The notes beneath the pieces were generated by a model, which was given only the letters and a program-made list of their open reading frames with translations, was not told the origin of the DNA and ran no database searches. The position numbers and the translations under genes are program-made. From Candidatus Avimuribaculum pullicola (GTDB lineage Bacteria > Bacteroidota > Bacteroidia > Bacteroidales > Muribaculaceae), in the NCBI GenBank assembly GCA_018716295.1, contig DVKC01000030.1:97596-161595 (forward strand): 64,000 nucleotides of DNA, written 5' to 3'. Shown piece by piece: positions 38,400 through 46,850 of this stretch. Numbering within the stretch: position 1 is the stretch's first letter; every line of letters begins with the position of its first letter.

Positions 38400-39272
38400 T
38401 CAATGTGAGCAACAACTTGCAATCATGATGCCGATGAGGAAGCCGCAGATGGCGGCGAGGACGAGTCCGCGCTTGAGTGTCTTGTTGCGGCTGCGTTCGT
38501 CCCTCAGCATGGTGGCGAGGCGGGCGACGGTATTGGCCAGCTGATCGGGGTTGTCGCGTGCCACGATGTCGTCGATGCGCACGGTTTCGGTGATGGCATT
38601 GGCATCAAGTCGTTGTTCGGTGATGGCGGTTTCTTGTGGAATGCCGCCTGGCAACACGAGTAGTGCAACTTGGTCACGGAAAGCGTGTATAGTAGTGCCA
38701 CCGTTGATGGTGGCAATGGTGTTGGACTTGTTGCCATTGACCACCGAGGCAATCCATTCGTTGAAATTGCGCAGGTCAAACCGCAACCCATTCTTGTCAT
38801 AGTCCATGCCTATCATACCAGATATGGCGCGTTCGGTGGTGGCGATGTTGTTGGCCATGTATGCCGCCAGGGTGTCGAGTGTACGCAGGTCGGCAGGTGA
38901 GTCGCCCATGATGACGATGAGGAACGGTATCGGCCTTCCTGTTTCGTCCTTGGCGGTAGGGTAGATGTCGCGCAGGGCTATGGCATACTTGTCGCCTTCG
39001 AGGTGGCGGTAGAGCAGCTTGTAGCCAGCGTGTGAGAATAAGTAACGTGCCGACGACGGCAGGTCGTAGCTGTTGTCGATTGTCAACTGCTTTATGGCAG
39101 GAAGCTTTTGCAGTTCTTCGGCGCGTTGGCGCGACTCGGCATCGGTTTTGCCACGCTCTTCGAGCACTGGCAGCATGGGCAGGTAGTAAGTGGCTTCGTC
39201 ATGGCTGTTGCTGTCGCCAAGCAGCAAGTCTTTGTATCCGCCCACAGAATAGTATGAATAGTATCTAAGCAT
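38400..39272 (-). CDS. GTPase-associated 'GGYKD' protein B, tail-anchored
   Basis: Paralogue of the 36231-37133 product, 290 aa, beginning M-L-R-Y-Y-S-Y-Y-S-V-G-G-Y-K-D-L-L-L-G-D-S. Instead of a coiled coil it ends in one membrane helix (L-V-L-A-A-I-C-G-F-L-I-G-I-M-I-A) plus C-C-S-H, so it looks tail-anchored with the bulk in the cytoplasm. It lies between two GTPase genes with 10- and 17-bp gaps. Likely partner of one of them; function unknown. Confidence 0.75.
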   Translation of the reverse strand: MLRYYSYYSVGGYKDLLLGDSNSHDEATYYLPMLPVLEERGKTDAESRQRAEELQKLPAIKQLTIDNSYDLPSSARYLFSHAGYKLLYRHLEGDKYAIALRDIYPTAKDETGRPIPFLIVIMGDSPADLRTLDTLAAYMANNIATTERAISGMIGMDYDKNGLRFDLRNFNEWIASVVNGNKSNTIATINGGTTIHAFRDQVALLVLPGGIPQETAITEQRLDANAITETVRIDDIVARDNPDQLANTVARLATMLRDERSRNKTLKRGLVLAAICGFLIGIMIASCCSH

Positions 39273-39289
39273 GGTAGTTGATGTTATTT

Positions 39290-40468
39290 TCAGAAGCGTT
39301 TGATTATTTCTATGCCGTCGCCTTTGTCTTTGATGACACCATTGCGCTGCATATTGCCAATGATGCGTTTCAGTTCGTCGATGTCCATAGTCCCGAATAC
39401 GGTCTTTAAGAACTTGAGGATTGAGCCGAAAAATCCTTTATAGCTGTTCTCTTCGGCATCGATGAGCTTGGCGAGCATGAAGCGGATAATGTGCAATGGT
39501 AGTTGGTCGCAGTTGCGTGGGGCGTAACTGTTGTTGCCAGGGGTGATTTGGTACCAGCTGAAGGGGCGCATCAGGTTGGTGCCTGCGATGACGGCTTCGC
39601 TGTCTTCGTTGATTGTTTCGCCAAGTAGCATGGGTTCAACGTCGCCAAATTCGGTCCTCACCTTGTCTATATCGATTTTGCAGCAGCGTTTCGCGCCATC
39701 GATTGAGTTGTAGATGTAGGCGTCGTGGAATTCGACAAAGTTGATGTTGCCAGCGGTGAGCATCGGCAGAATGGTGATATTCATCTTGGCGTAGGCCGAG
39801 AGGTTCTTGATGTGCGTGGCGAATACTTCCTTCACGCGCTGGGTCACACGGTTAAGTCCATTGGGTTCCTTGGCCCACTTCTCGCACTTGAGCGGCACGA
39901 AGATTACCATCTTGGCATCTTGGCCGTCATTGTCGGTGATGTGTGTGAGGAAGTTTTGGATATCTTTCACGCGGTTGGTGCCGAGGTTGATCGATTCGGG
40001 GCAGATGTCCTTGGTCGATTCTTCGCATGGGCCCATCAGGTAGGGGGTGTCGATGACAATTACGAAAACGTCGCAATTGCGCATATATTCCTCTGTTTCG
40101 CGGGCGTGTTCGCTATTGCTTTCGAAAAATTCGCCAGCCGAGTCGCGGAATTCGATGTCCATTTCGCGGCGTTTGCCAGGAATTTGCAGGTGCAGCTTGT
40201 AGAGCCACGAGTACCTTGTTGGTGCTTGGTCAACAAGGAATACATTGCTGTTGTCCTTGTTGGTTTCGAGCATGTGGGTGAGTTCGAGGGTCTTGTCGCT
40301 AAGCGATTCTTGATGTTCAAGCCCCTTTGTTTCCAATATGGTGCGGTCGCTTACGGTGAAATAGTCGTTGATTGGACCATTTTTCGACTGTTCAAACAGG
40401 CTGGCCAGTGCCGAGGTCTTGCCGCAGCGGCGGCCGCCCATCATTAATACTTTCAGCGGTTGTGACAT
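39290..40468 (-). CDS. P-loop GTPase 2 of the operon
   Basis: 392 aa from ATG 40468 (M-S-Q-P-L-K-V-L-M-M-G-G); the longer frame to 40660 runs into the neighbouring gene and is rejected. G1 G11-G-R-R-C-G-K-T18, G3 D109-S-A-G-E, I-D-T-P-Y-L-M, and V-P-L-K-C-E-K-W in place of N-K-x-D. Closest to GTPase 1 over the whole length (also shares A-P-x-N-C-D-Q-L near the C-terminus) but has no membrane helix. Confidence 0.82.
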   Translation of the reverse strand: MSQPLKVLMMGGRRCGKTSALASLFEQSKNGPINDYFTVSDRTILETKGLEHQESLSDKTLELTHMLETNKDNSNVFLVDQAPTRYSWLYKLHLQIPGKRREMDIEFRDSAGEFFESNSEHARETEEYMRNCDVFVIVIDTPYLMGPCEESTKDICPESINLGTNRVKDIQNFLTHITDNDGQDAKMVIFVPLKCEKWAKEPNGLNRVTQRVKEVFATHIKNLSAYAKMNITILPMLTAGNINFVEFHDAYIYNSIDGAKRCCKIDIDKVRTEFGDVEPMLLGETINEDSEAVIAGTNLMRPFSWYQITPGNNSYAPRNCDQLPLHIIRFMLAKLIDAEENSYKGFFGSILKFLKTVFGTMDIDELKRIIGNMQRNGVIKDKGDGIEIIKRF

Positions 40469-40481
40469 GATTACAGGTGTG

Positions 40482-41513
40482 TTAATTGATTTTAAGAATT
40501 GAGTTGGTAGTGACAGGTATGAAACCATTCTGGTTGTATATGACGAAGCGGGTGATTTTACGCATCTCTTCGAGGAAGCGGTCGTCGTCCTTGAGCAACG
40601 AGAATAGCGAGTCCATGAGGTTGTCAAAGAAGCCTTTTTTCTGCTTTTTCTGCCATTCATAGTAGTTGGCTACATACGTCAGCAGGTAGTAAAGCGGTTG
40701 CGGGCAGAATAGTGGCTTGTATTCGGGACACTTGGCCCATGGGCGGAACACGGCGACTTTGGCTGTGTCGCCCATTAGCCTGTTGTCGGAGAAATGGTCA
40801 AATTCGATGCCTCCCAGTGTGATAATTGGCGTGACGAAACTGGCTATGTTGTTGTCGTTGAAAAAGTCAACGAGCGTGGCGTAAGCATCGCGGGTCTTGC
40901 GCGACACTTCATCGAGTCGCCCGTCGTGCATGTAGCGTTCACACTTGAGTGGGACGAATAGAACTAATTTGTCGCGCACGGCATCGGCGTTGTCTTTGAG
41001 GTAGTGCGTGACGATGGCTGTTTTGTTTTTCTCCTCGTTGTAGCGTCCGTCCTCTTCCATGAGGTATGGCGTATCGACGGCGATGAGTATCACCGTTGCC
41101 GCCGACATGAAGCCATACACGTCGTCGCGGTCTTCCTTGCGCGGCGATGTGAGGTATTCGCCCGGGAAATCACGTATTTTGATGCGTACCGATTCGGCGC
41201 GTCCGGCTAATCCCAGTCCGAACAGGAATTCCGACACCGTGTTGGAGGCTGGCAGGTTGGCTGCGTCTTGCTTGGCCACTGCATCGACCAGGCGCAGGTA
41301 GTAGTCGTTGAGGCTGCTGGTGTTGGTGTCGCAAGCCCGCAGGTAGATTGATGAGCCGTTGCAGATGCTTGACTGCGATTCGTGGAATATCGATGTCATC
41401 ACCGTAGTTTTGCCCACGGCACGAGGGCCCATCATGCAGACATTGAGTGTGGGAATGCTTTTCGCTCCGCCTTTCTTGACGAGAAAATCCTTTATGTTAC
41501 CTAATATGTCCAT
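40482..41513 (-). CDS. P-loop GTPase 3 of the operon
   Basis: 343 aa. G1 G29-P-R-A-V-G-K-T36, G3 D115-F-P-G-E, V-D-T-P-Y-L-M and V-P-L-K-C-E-R-Y as in its two sisters, though the rest has diverged. No membrane helix. The N-terminal 20 residues are a Lys/Gly-rich helix. One bp separates it from the dynamin-like gene upstream, so the two are surely co-translated. Confidence 0.82.
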   Translation of the reverse strand: MDILGNIKDFLVKKGGAKSIPTLNVCMMGPRAVGKTTVMTSIFHESQSSICNGSSIYLRACDTNTSSLNDYYLRLVDAVAKQDAANLPASNTVSEFLFGLGLAGRAESVRIKIRDFPGEYLTSPRKEDRDDVYGFMSAATVILIAVDTPYLMEEDGRYNEEKNKTAIVTHYLKDNADAVRDKLVLFVPLKCERYMHDGRLDEVSRKTRDAYATLVDFFNDNNIASFVTPIITLGGIEFDHFSDNRLMGDTAKVAVFRPWAKCPEYKPLFCPQPLYYLLTYVANYYEWQKKQKKGFFDNLMDSLFSLLKDDDRFLEEMRKITRFVIYNQNGFIPVTTNSILKIN

Positions 41514-41514
41514 A

Positions 41515-43890
41515 TTAGTTGAGTTTTAAGTGAAAATTGTTTTTGATGCACATTTGGGTGATATCCAGGCTCGCCTTGTTCCATTCGCCGAATGCCGATG
41601 CTTCCTCGGCAAGACTTGCAAACTCGTCGCGCCACACTGTCATGCGGTTTTCCGAGTAGAAGTTGTATAGTTCCTCGTTGGTGTCGGCATCGTCCACCAT
41701 CATATCGCGGAACATGCTGATGCGGGCATAGAACGAATGGCTGGGAATGAGCGAGAATTCATCGCGCCACGAGCGCATCTTGGTTTGTATCACTGTAGTG
41801 CGGTTCACTATCTCGCTGAATATTTTCTTGGCGTGCTGCATGTCGTTGACACCGGTGACGGGGTTCATGGTGCGGAATTCGGCACTATGCTTGTCGATGG
41901 TACCGAGGCACTTGGCCACATCGTATTCTATCAATCCCTGTATGTTGAGTTGGTAGTCAAGGATGAAGTGCAGCATGGCGTTCATCTTGGGATACACATC
42001 GCGGTCAACTTTTTCTCTGATGAATGTGGCGAGCCATTCTTTCGATGCGCCATCTTCGATAGCGTATCCTTGTAACGGTATATTGCCAAACTTGGCGTTG
42101 TTGAAAAGGATATTGATAAGTGAATTTTTCACATCCTCCTGCAAGGGAATAAGTACGCCCGTGTTGACATCGGCAAATGCATCGTAGATGCGGTTGCGCA
42201 GTAGCTTCACATATTTTTCGAATATTTCGTTGGTTGAGCCTTTACCCTTTTCCACATCGGTGCAAATGTCAGTTATATTGCTCACGAGCATTGTCAGCCC
42301 GGCGATTACTCGTTCTATTTCGTTTTTCACCTGTGGACATTCGCGGTCTTTGCCATCGGCATATTTGTTGTCGAGCTTCTTGAGTTCGTTGCTATAGTCG
42401 AGGTCGTTTTGGAGCAGTTGGCGGAACTTCTTGAGTTCGTTTGAGCCTTGTTTCATCTGTCCCGAAATCACGCTTGCCACGGCATCGGCAAACATCTTGT
42501 ATTCTTGGTATAGGTGTCCGCTTGTGGTGTTGGCGTTGGCCATTAACTTTGAGTCGATGTCATCGAGGTTCTCGGTAATCATGTCGAGCAGCGGGCCGAG
42601 CAGTTTCTCGTTCACTTCGTCTTTGTCGGCGGCGTTGACATCTACCACGTCGGCAACTGGCACTGATGCAAGGTTTTTAAATGAGTCCTTGGCCGCCTTG
42701 ATGATTGCAGGAATGTTCTCGGTATTGCGCCCTTTGCCATGTTCCACGCGGTTTATTGCATAGTATATCCATCGTTGTGGGTCGCGGTCGCACAGTTCAT
42801 TGCCTATTTTTGTGAGTATGTCGGCCTGTGCTTGGTTGAAACCTCCGCCGTTTGCATCGGGCTTGAACACGTCGATGGCGGCATCGCAGTCTTCGCGCAA
42901 CACACGGAACATTTCGTCCTCGATGCGTTGTGCATCGGTCGAGTCGCCCATTCCTATAGTATCGACAAGCACTATTTTTGCATCGTCGATTGCTGGGAAC
43001 GAAGTGTAGATTGTAGCCGACTTGACGGCGAGGTATTTATAGTAGTATTTTACATATACTGTGATTTTTCTACCATTGTCATCGTCTTTCTCCTTGGCGG
43101 TGAATTGCGAGGCATCTTCACATTGTGGGATTTGGCCGAATTCCTCATATTGTGCAACGTGTTGGATGATTTGCTTCTCGTCGGTGGTAATCAAGTCGCT
43201 GTGGCCTATCAGCTCGGCGAAGTCGTCGGCGTGGGCGACATAGCCATTGCAGAATTTTTCAAACTCGGTGGACAGCGAAATGTTTGTGCCAGCATTGAAA
43301 CCACTCAGGTCGAGGTATTTCAAGTCTTGGATGCTGTTAAGTGTGAAAGTCCTTCCAGGGAAGAACTTCTTGAGCTTGTCCTTCATTATGCCGAGGAATT
43401 CGGCGAGGGTGTAGAACTTGATGGTAGCCGAGAAGCCGCTGCCGACATTGTGGATCACCGACACTGCGCCCGTACAGCTTGTACCGCTGTAGGCGGGAAT
43501 GACGTTGTTGCTCAGCCCCGATATTGATTGCAGAAAGCGGCTTTTGCCTTGGCGTTCGTAGCCTACGAATGCCACTTGCACGGCATCGCGTGAAAACCGC
43601 CGCTTGAGCAATTCGAGAAGTTCGATTTGCTTTTTGAGTTTTTCTTTTATCCCAGTGGTCGAAACGATGTTGAAACGCGCTTCCATCGTCGGGTCGGCAA
43701 GTAGCATGGTGTAGTAGGGCCCGTTTTTTTGTTCTATCTGGTAGCGCACGGTAGCTATCACAGAGTCTAACTTCTCAACCTTGCTCAACACATCTTTTAA
43801 GAAAGCGATTTGCTGTTCGATTTTGGGTAGGCGAGTACGTTTGCGATAGTCAATGATATTTTCGATTTGTTGTTTTATCTGTCTTGGCAT
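41515..43890 (-). CDS. Dynamin-like large GTPase
   Basis: 791-aa dynamin-family protein. An N-terminal helical region (1-100) leads to the GTPase domain with G1 G110-Y-E-R-Q-G-K-S117, a Thr in the G2 area (S-G-T-S-C-T-G-A-V, 136-143) and G3 D310-T-I-G-M-G. A long alpha-helical stalk-like C-terminal half (about 440-791) follows. No transmembrane helix. Bacterial dynamins remodel or protect membranes and several work in antiphage defence; that role here is inference from family and context. Confidence 0.85.
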   Translation of the reverse strand: MPRQIKQQIENIIDYRKRTRLPKIEQQIAFLKDVLSKVEKLDSVIATVRYQIEQKNGPYYTMLLADPTMEARFNIVSTTGIKEKLKKQIELLELLKRRFSRDAVQVAFVGYERQGKSRFLQSISGLSNNVIPAYSGTSCTGAVSVIHNVGSGFSATIKFYTLAEFLGIMKDKLKKFFPGRTFTLNSIQDLKYLDLSGFNAGTNISLSTEFEKFCNGYVAHADDFAELIGHSDLITTDEKQIIQHVAQYEEFGQIPQCEDASQFTAKEKDDDNGRKITVYVKYYYKYLAVKSATIYTSFPAIDDAKIVLVDTIGMGDSTDAQRIEDEMFRVLREDCDAAIDVFKPDANGGGFNQAQADILTKIGNELCDRDPQRWIYYAINRVEHGKGRNTENIPAIIKAAKDSFKNLASVPVADVVDVNAADKDEVNEKLLGPLLDMITENLDDIDSKLMANANTTSGHLYQEYKMFADAVASVISGQMKQGSNELKKFRQLLQNDLDYSNELKKLDNKYADGKDRECPQVKNEIERVIAGLTMLVSNITDICTDVEKGKGSTNEIFEKYVKLLRNRIYDAFADVNTGVLIPLQEDVKNSLINILFNNAKFGNIPLQGYAIEDGASKEWLATFIREKVDRDVYPKMNAMLHFILDYQLNIQGLIEYDVAKCLGTIDKHSAEFRTMNPVTGVNDMQHAKKIFSEIVNRTTVIQTKMRSWRDEFSLIPSHSFYARISMFRDMMVDDADTNEELYNFYSENRMTVWRDEFASLAEEASAFGEWNKASLDITQMCIKNNFHLKLN

Positions 43891-43923
43891 ATAGTAATAG
43901 TTTTTTAGGTTTTGACATTGGGG

Positions 43924-44871
43924 TTAGAAAAGCAGGTTGATGCCTCCCATCAGGAAGCCGAGCAGTGCACCGAGCCACACTATGGCTTTCAGTTCCTTGT
44001 CCATGACTTGGAAAATGAGTTTTTCGGTTTCGGCCATGTCCATCTCGTTTATGCGGGCTTCGATGATTGCAGGAATGTCGATTGTGTCGAGAATGCGGGG
44101 CAGGTGTTCGGATATCACCATGCGGTAAATGCCGATGCACGAATCGGTGAATTGTGCAATTTGAGCATCTTTGCCATCGAGCAGCTGCTGCATGGGGATT
44201 GCCGAGAAGTCGTCGATTTCACGATTGATGAGGTTGGCAGCCATTTCAGGGCCCTTGTCGGCAAGCATTTGGTTAATGTTCTTGGCGAGGAAGTTGCGTA
44301 TGGGTTTTTCCATCATCGAGGCAAGTTTGCCCCAGATGGAGTTGCCCATCACTGTTCGGAGCATTCCTGGCAATGGAATGTCGAGGCCGTCAATGCTTAG
44401 CTTGGCCGAGATGTGTTGTACTACAGTATCGGCTATTTGCTCGCCGAGGTCGGCGGCGGCTATTTTCTGCCCCACTTCGTTAGTGAGGTTTTTCTTAACA
44501 TTGTCGATGATTGCATCAACTTCCTGTGCCGACATCAGGTGTGACAGAAACTCCCTGACGGTTTCGGGATTGCGGCGCTGCGTGTCGAAAAATTCGTCGA
44601 TCGAGCTGCGTATTTTCCCTATCATTTCGTCGGATAGCAAGTTTTTCTCAAGCACCTCTTTGCTCATTAGGTTTTCGCTTATTGCTCCGCCTATGGCTTT
44701 CGCTATGCGTCCTTTCTCCTTGGGGATTATCCCTGGGGTGAATGGTATTTTCATGCCCAGCAGGTATTTGGGCTTGTGTGGGCGGAAGAGCATGCGTATG
44801 GCTATGTCGTTGGTGATATAGCCAATGATGCCACCCACCAATGGAGCTATTATGTAATTTGGGTCAAACAT
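43924..44871 (-). CDS. DUF445 family membrane protein
   Basis: 315 aa with a hydrophobic helix at each end (P-L-V-G-G-I-I-G-Y-I-T-N-D-I-A-I near the N-terminus; L-G-A-L-L-G-F-L-M-G-G-I-N at the C-terminus) and a long helical middle. The opening P-F-T-P-G-I-I-P-K-E-K-G-R-I-A segment is the DUF445/YheB signature. Function in the family is unclear; it probably spans or links membranes. It sits 3 bp after an M48 gene and 33 bp before the dynamin gene. Confidence 0.85.
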   Translation of the reverse strand: MFDPNYIIAPLVGGIIGYITNDIAIRMLFRPHKPKYLLGMKIPFTPGIIPKEKGRIAKAIGGAISENLMSKEVLEKNLLSDEMIGKIRSSIDEFFDTQRRNPETVREFLSHLMSAQEVDAIIDNVKKNLTNEVGQKIAAADLGEQIADTVVQHISAKLSIDGLDIPLPGMLRTVMGNSIWGKLASMMEKPIRNFLAKNINQMLADKGPEMAANLINREIDDFSAIPMQQLLDGKDAQIAQFTDSCIGIYRMVISEHLPRILDTIDIPAIIEARINEMDMAETEKLIFQVMDKELKAIVWLGALLGFLMGGINLLF

Positions 44872-44874
44872 ATC

Positions 44875-45672
44875 TTATAGTCCCTTTTCGGCTACAAATT
44901 TTTTTAACTCGGCTATGCGTGTGGCTGTGGTGGGGTGGTCGCAATATAGCTCGACGTATTGTGTAAAGTTGTCGTCGGCCAGGCAAGGATCGATGGTTTC
45001 TAACAACTTGGCTATGGCTTCCATGTCTTTTGAACACAGGTAGCCAGCACGGTCGGCAGTAAGTTCTGAGGCACGGTACCACTCATTGAGCATTGGTACG
45101 ATGGTGTCGCATAGGAATGCTCCAGCCAATTCGTTCCTCATATTTATGTCTTGCAGCAATCCTTGCAATGAGTGTGCGGCAATATGTCCCATTTGTACAT
45201 GTCCTAATTCATGCCCTATTAAGAAACGTTGTTCGGCATCATCGAGAATGGTGGATTGCAAACTTAGAAGAATCACAGTATCGTTGTCGAAAGTCACAGA
45301 TAGAGCGTTAATACCCTTGATATTATGCGCCACGTATGTCTTAGGCGCATTGGTTACGTCTAATGTGTTGCAGCAATGCTGGAAATTGTTCCAAGTGCGA
45401 GGAAAATTCTTGTCGTTGATGGCAGATGCTTGCTTGATGATTGCTTCTTTGCTTGGGCAATATCGCTTTGCCATGTTTCCCAACGCCTTTTTTGCCAAGC
45501 TGTTGCCAAGGGCGATGTCGATGTAGCTATCGTAGGGGTATGCGTAGCTTGGCCGTTCTTTGGGCTGCTCGGCATCAACAACTATTTTGCTGATGGATTC
45601 TTTCAGTTGTGGCAACTGGGCGACGTACTTGTTGATGTTGCCATTGAGCAGGTTGTTGAGAAACTTTTGCAT
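44875..45672 (-). CDS. M48-family metallopeptidase (third, promoter-proximal)
   Basis: 265 aa, zinc site H154-E-L-G-H158 and E203 (A-S-E-L-T-A-D-R). It is related to the two downstream M48 copies but more divergent; no zinc ribbon. No signal peptide; the N-terminus is amphipathic. A 68-bp gap separates it from the anti-sigma gene, with TATATTTA as a possible internal -7 box on the minus strand, so it could begin a second transcription unit. Confidence 0.85.
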   Translation of the reverse strand: MQKFLNNLLNGNINKYVAQLPQLKESISKIVVDAEQPKERPSYAYPYDSYIDIALGNSLAKKALGNMAKRYCPSKEAIIKQASAINDKNFPRTWNNFQHCCNTLDVTNAPKTYVAHNIKGINALSVTFDNDTVILLSLQSTILDDAEQRFLIGHELGHVQMGHIAAHSLQGLLQDINMRNELAGAFLCDTIVPMLNEWYRASELTADRAGYLCSKDMEAIAKLLETIDPCLADDNFTQYVELYCDHPTTATRIAELKKFVAEKGL

Positions 45673-45740
45673 AGTCGGGTTATAAATATACTAAATAATA
45701 AAAACTCTCTTGATAATGCAGGCTTCGGCTCGCTGTTGCG

Positions 45741-46139
45741 TTATCTTTGAGGCGATTTGTGTATCTCGTCCCATAGATCGAGTAGCCGCTTGTCGCTTTG
45801 CTTTATTTTCTCGGTTATATTTTGAGCAATTTTATTTTTTTCATTTTCATTTTCTTCCAAACCTAAGGGTACGAAAGCAGCTGCGGCTATGGAAGTTGTA
45901 CTTAACATCGCTTTTAAACTCTTGGTTAGCATTTTTCTATAAGGAGTGTCTTCGATAGACACTCCATCATTGTCAGTTATTGGTTCTTGTTGTGGCGTTT
46001 CGTCCCACTTGTCCATGAGTGCAAGCACTGCAAATCTTTCTTCGGGGTGCGTCGCGAGGTATTGCACCACTTCTCGGTTTTCGCTGTCGGATAGTCGTCC
46101 ATCGACGTATGCAGCGATGATTTCGTCGTTAATTACCAT
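45741..46139 (-). CDS. Putative anti-sigma factor (non-canonical)
   Basis: 132 aa. The first 45 residues resemble an anti-sigma N-terminal domain without the zinc ligands (I-I-A-A-Y-V-D-G-R-L-S-D-S-E-N-R-E-V-V). A weakly hydrophobic stretch follows near 80-95 (S-I-A-A-A-A-F-V-P-L), then a charged helix. It overlaps the sigma gene by 7 bp, the usual coupling for a sigma/anti-sigma pair. Assignment rests on that position and the short N-terminal likeness. Confidence 0.6.
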   Translation of the reverse strand: MVINDEIIAAYVDGRLSDSENREVVQYLATHPEERFAVLALMDKWDETPQQEPITDNDGVSIEDTPYRKMLTKSLKAMLSTTSIAAAAFVPLGLEENENEKNKIAQNITEKIKQSDKRLLDLWDEIHKSPQR

Positions 46140-46804
46140 TTGTATAAATTTTCTAAGTTATCACATATTTCGCGGAGGCGTGGATAGATTTTCTCGCTGA
46201 AAATCTTGTTGACTTTCTTCTCGGTGAACGCTTTTGTGATGCCTTTGCTACGATGCCACTCTTCGAGCATTGCTGCTATCTCTTTGGATGAGTAGCCTTC
46301 CAGTTTCTTTGCAACCATAAACTGCCATTCTTCGTTGCCCAACTGCCTGATGGCTTCGATTATCAAGGTCAAGTGGTAGTTGTCATGGTCGGTAAATGTG
46401 TGGAAAAGAACGCCGCTGGCATTGTTGCTGTCGTCACCGCTGTGATCGTCATTTTTCGGCCCTCCATTATTATAGATGGACAATGGAATGTTTTTATTCC
46501 TGCGTTTAACTTCTTTTAAACAAAAGTGGTAAGCTATTACACCTATCCATGTTCCGAAATTGGCTCGTCCCTCGAATTTTTTCAGTTTATCCCAATCGTT
46601 CTCGCAGAGCGATATATATATTTCACTTTTCAGGTCGTCGAGGTAGTCTTCCATACAGAACAAGCGACACATTTTTTGTATCACTGGGAGGTATTTTTTT
46701 GTTATTAGGTAAACGGCAGCCTCGTTGTTGCGTTCTTCTCCCGTAATCATGCCGATCAACTCGAAATCACTATAATGGCTGTACTTTGGGTAGGTTTTTT
46801 TCAT
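46133..46804 (-). CDS. ECF-type RNA polymerase sigma factor
   Basis: 223 aa with region 2 (L-I-T-K-K-Y-L-P-V-I-Q-K-M-C-R-L-F, then F-G-T-W-I-G-V-I-A-Y-H-F-C-L-K-E-V-K-R-R-N) and region 4 (L-G-N-E-E-W-Q-F-M-V-A-K-K-L-E-G-Y-S-S-K-E-I-A-A-M-L). The linker between them is long and Asn/Asp/Gly-rich. It is the first gene of the 15-gene minus-strand operon and probably controls it. Confidence 0.85.
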   Translation of the reverse strand: MKKTYPKYSHYSDFELIGMITGEERNNEAAVYLITKKYLPVIQKMCRLFCMEDYLDDLKSEIYISLCENDWDKLKKFEGRANFGTWIGVIAYHFCLKEVKRRNKNIPLSIYNNGGPKNDDHSGDDSNNASGVLFHTFTDHDNYHLTLIIEAIRQLGNEEWQFMVAKKLEGYSSKEIAAMLEEWHRSKGITKAFTEKKVNKIFSEKIYPRLREICDNLENLYKW

Positions 46805-46850
46805 ACAGTAGTTTTTATGTTAATGATTAGCCCGCATTTTCAACACTGCC

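Noticed and set aside
39725..40447. 240-residue open frame opposite GTPase 2
   Set aside because: A shadow of a gene with clear P-loop motifs; no start context or promoter.
40469..40660. 64-residue N-terminal extension of GTPase 2
   Set aside because: It overlaps GTPase 3 coding sequence, and the P-loop sits at its family-typical place (residue 11) only from the ATG at 40468.
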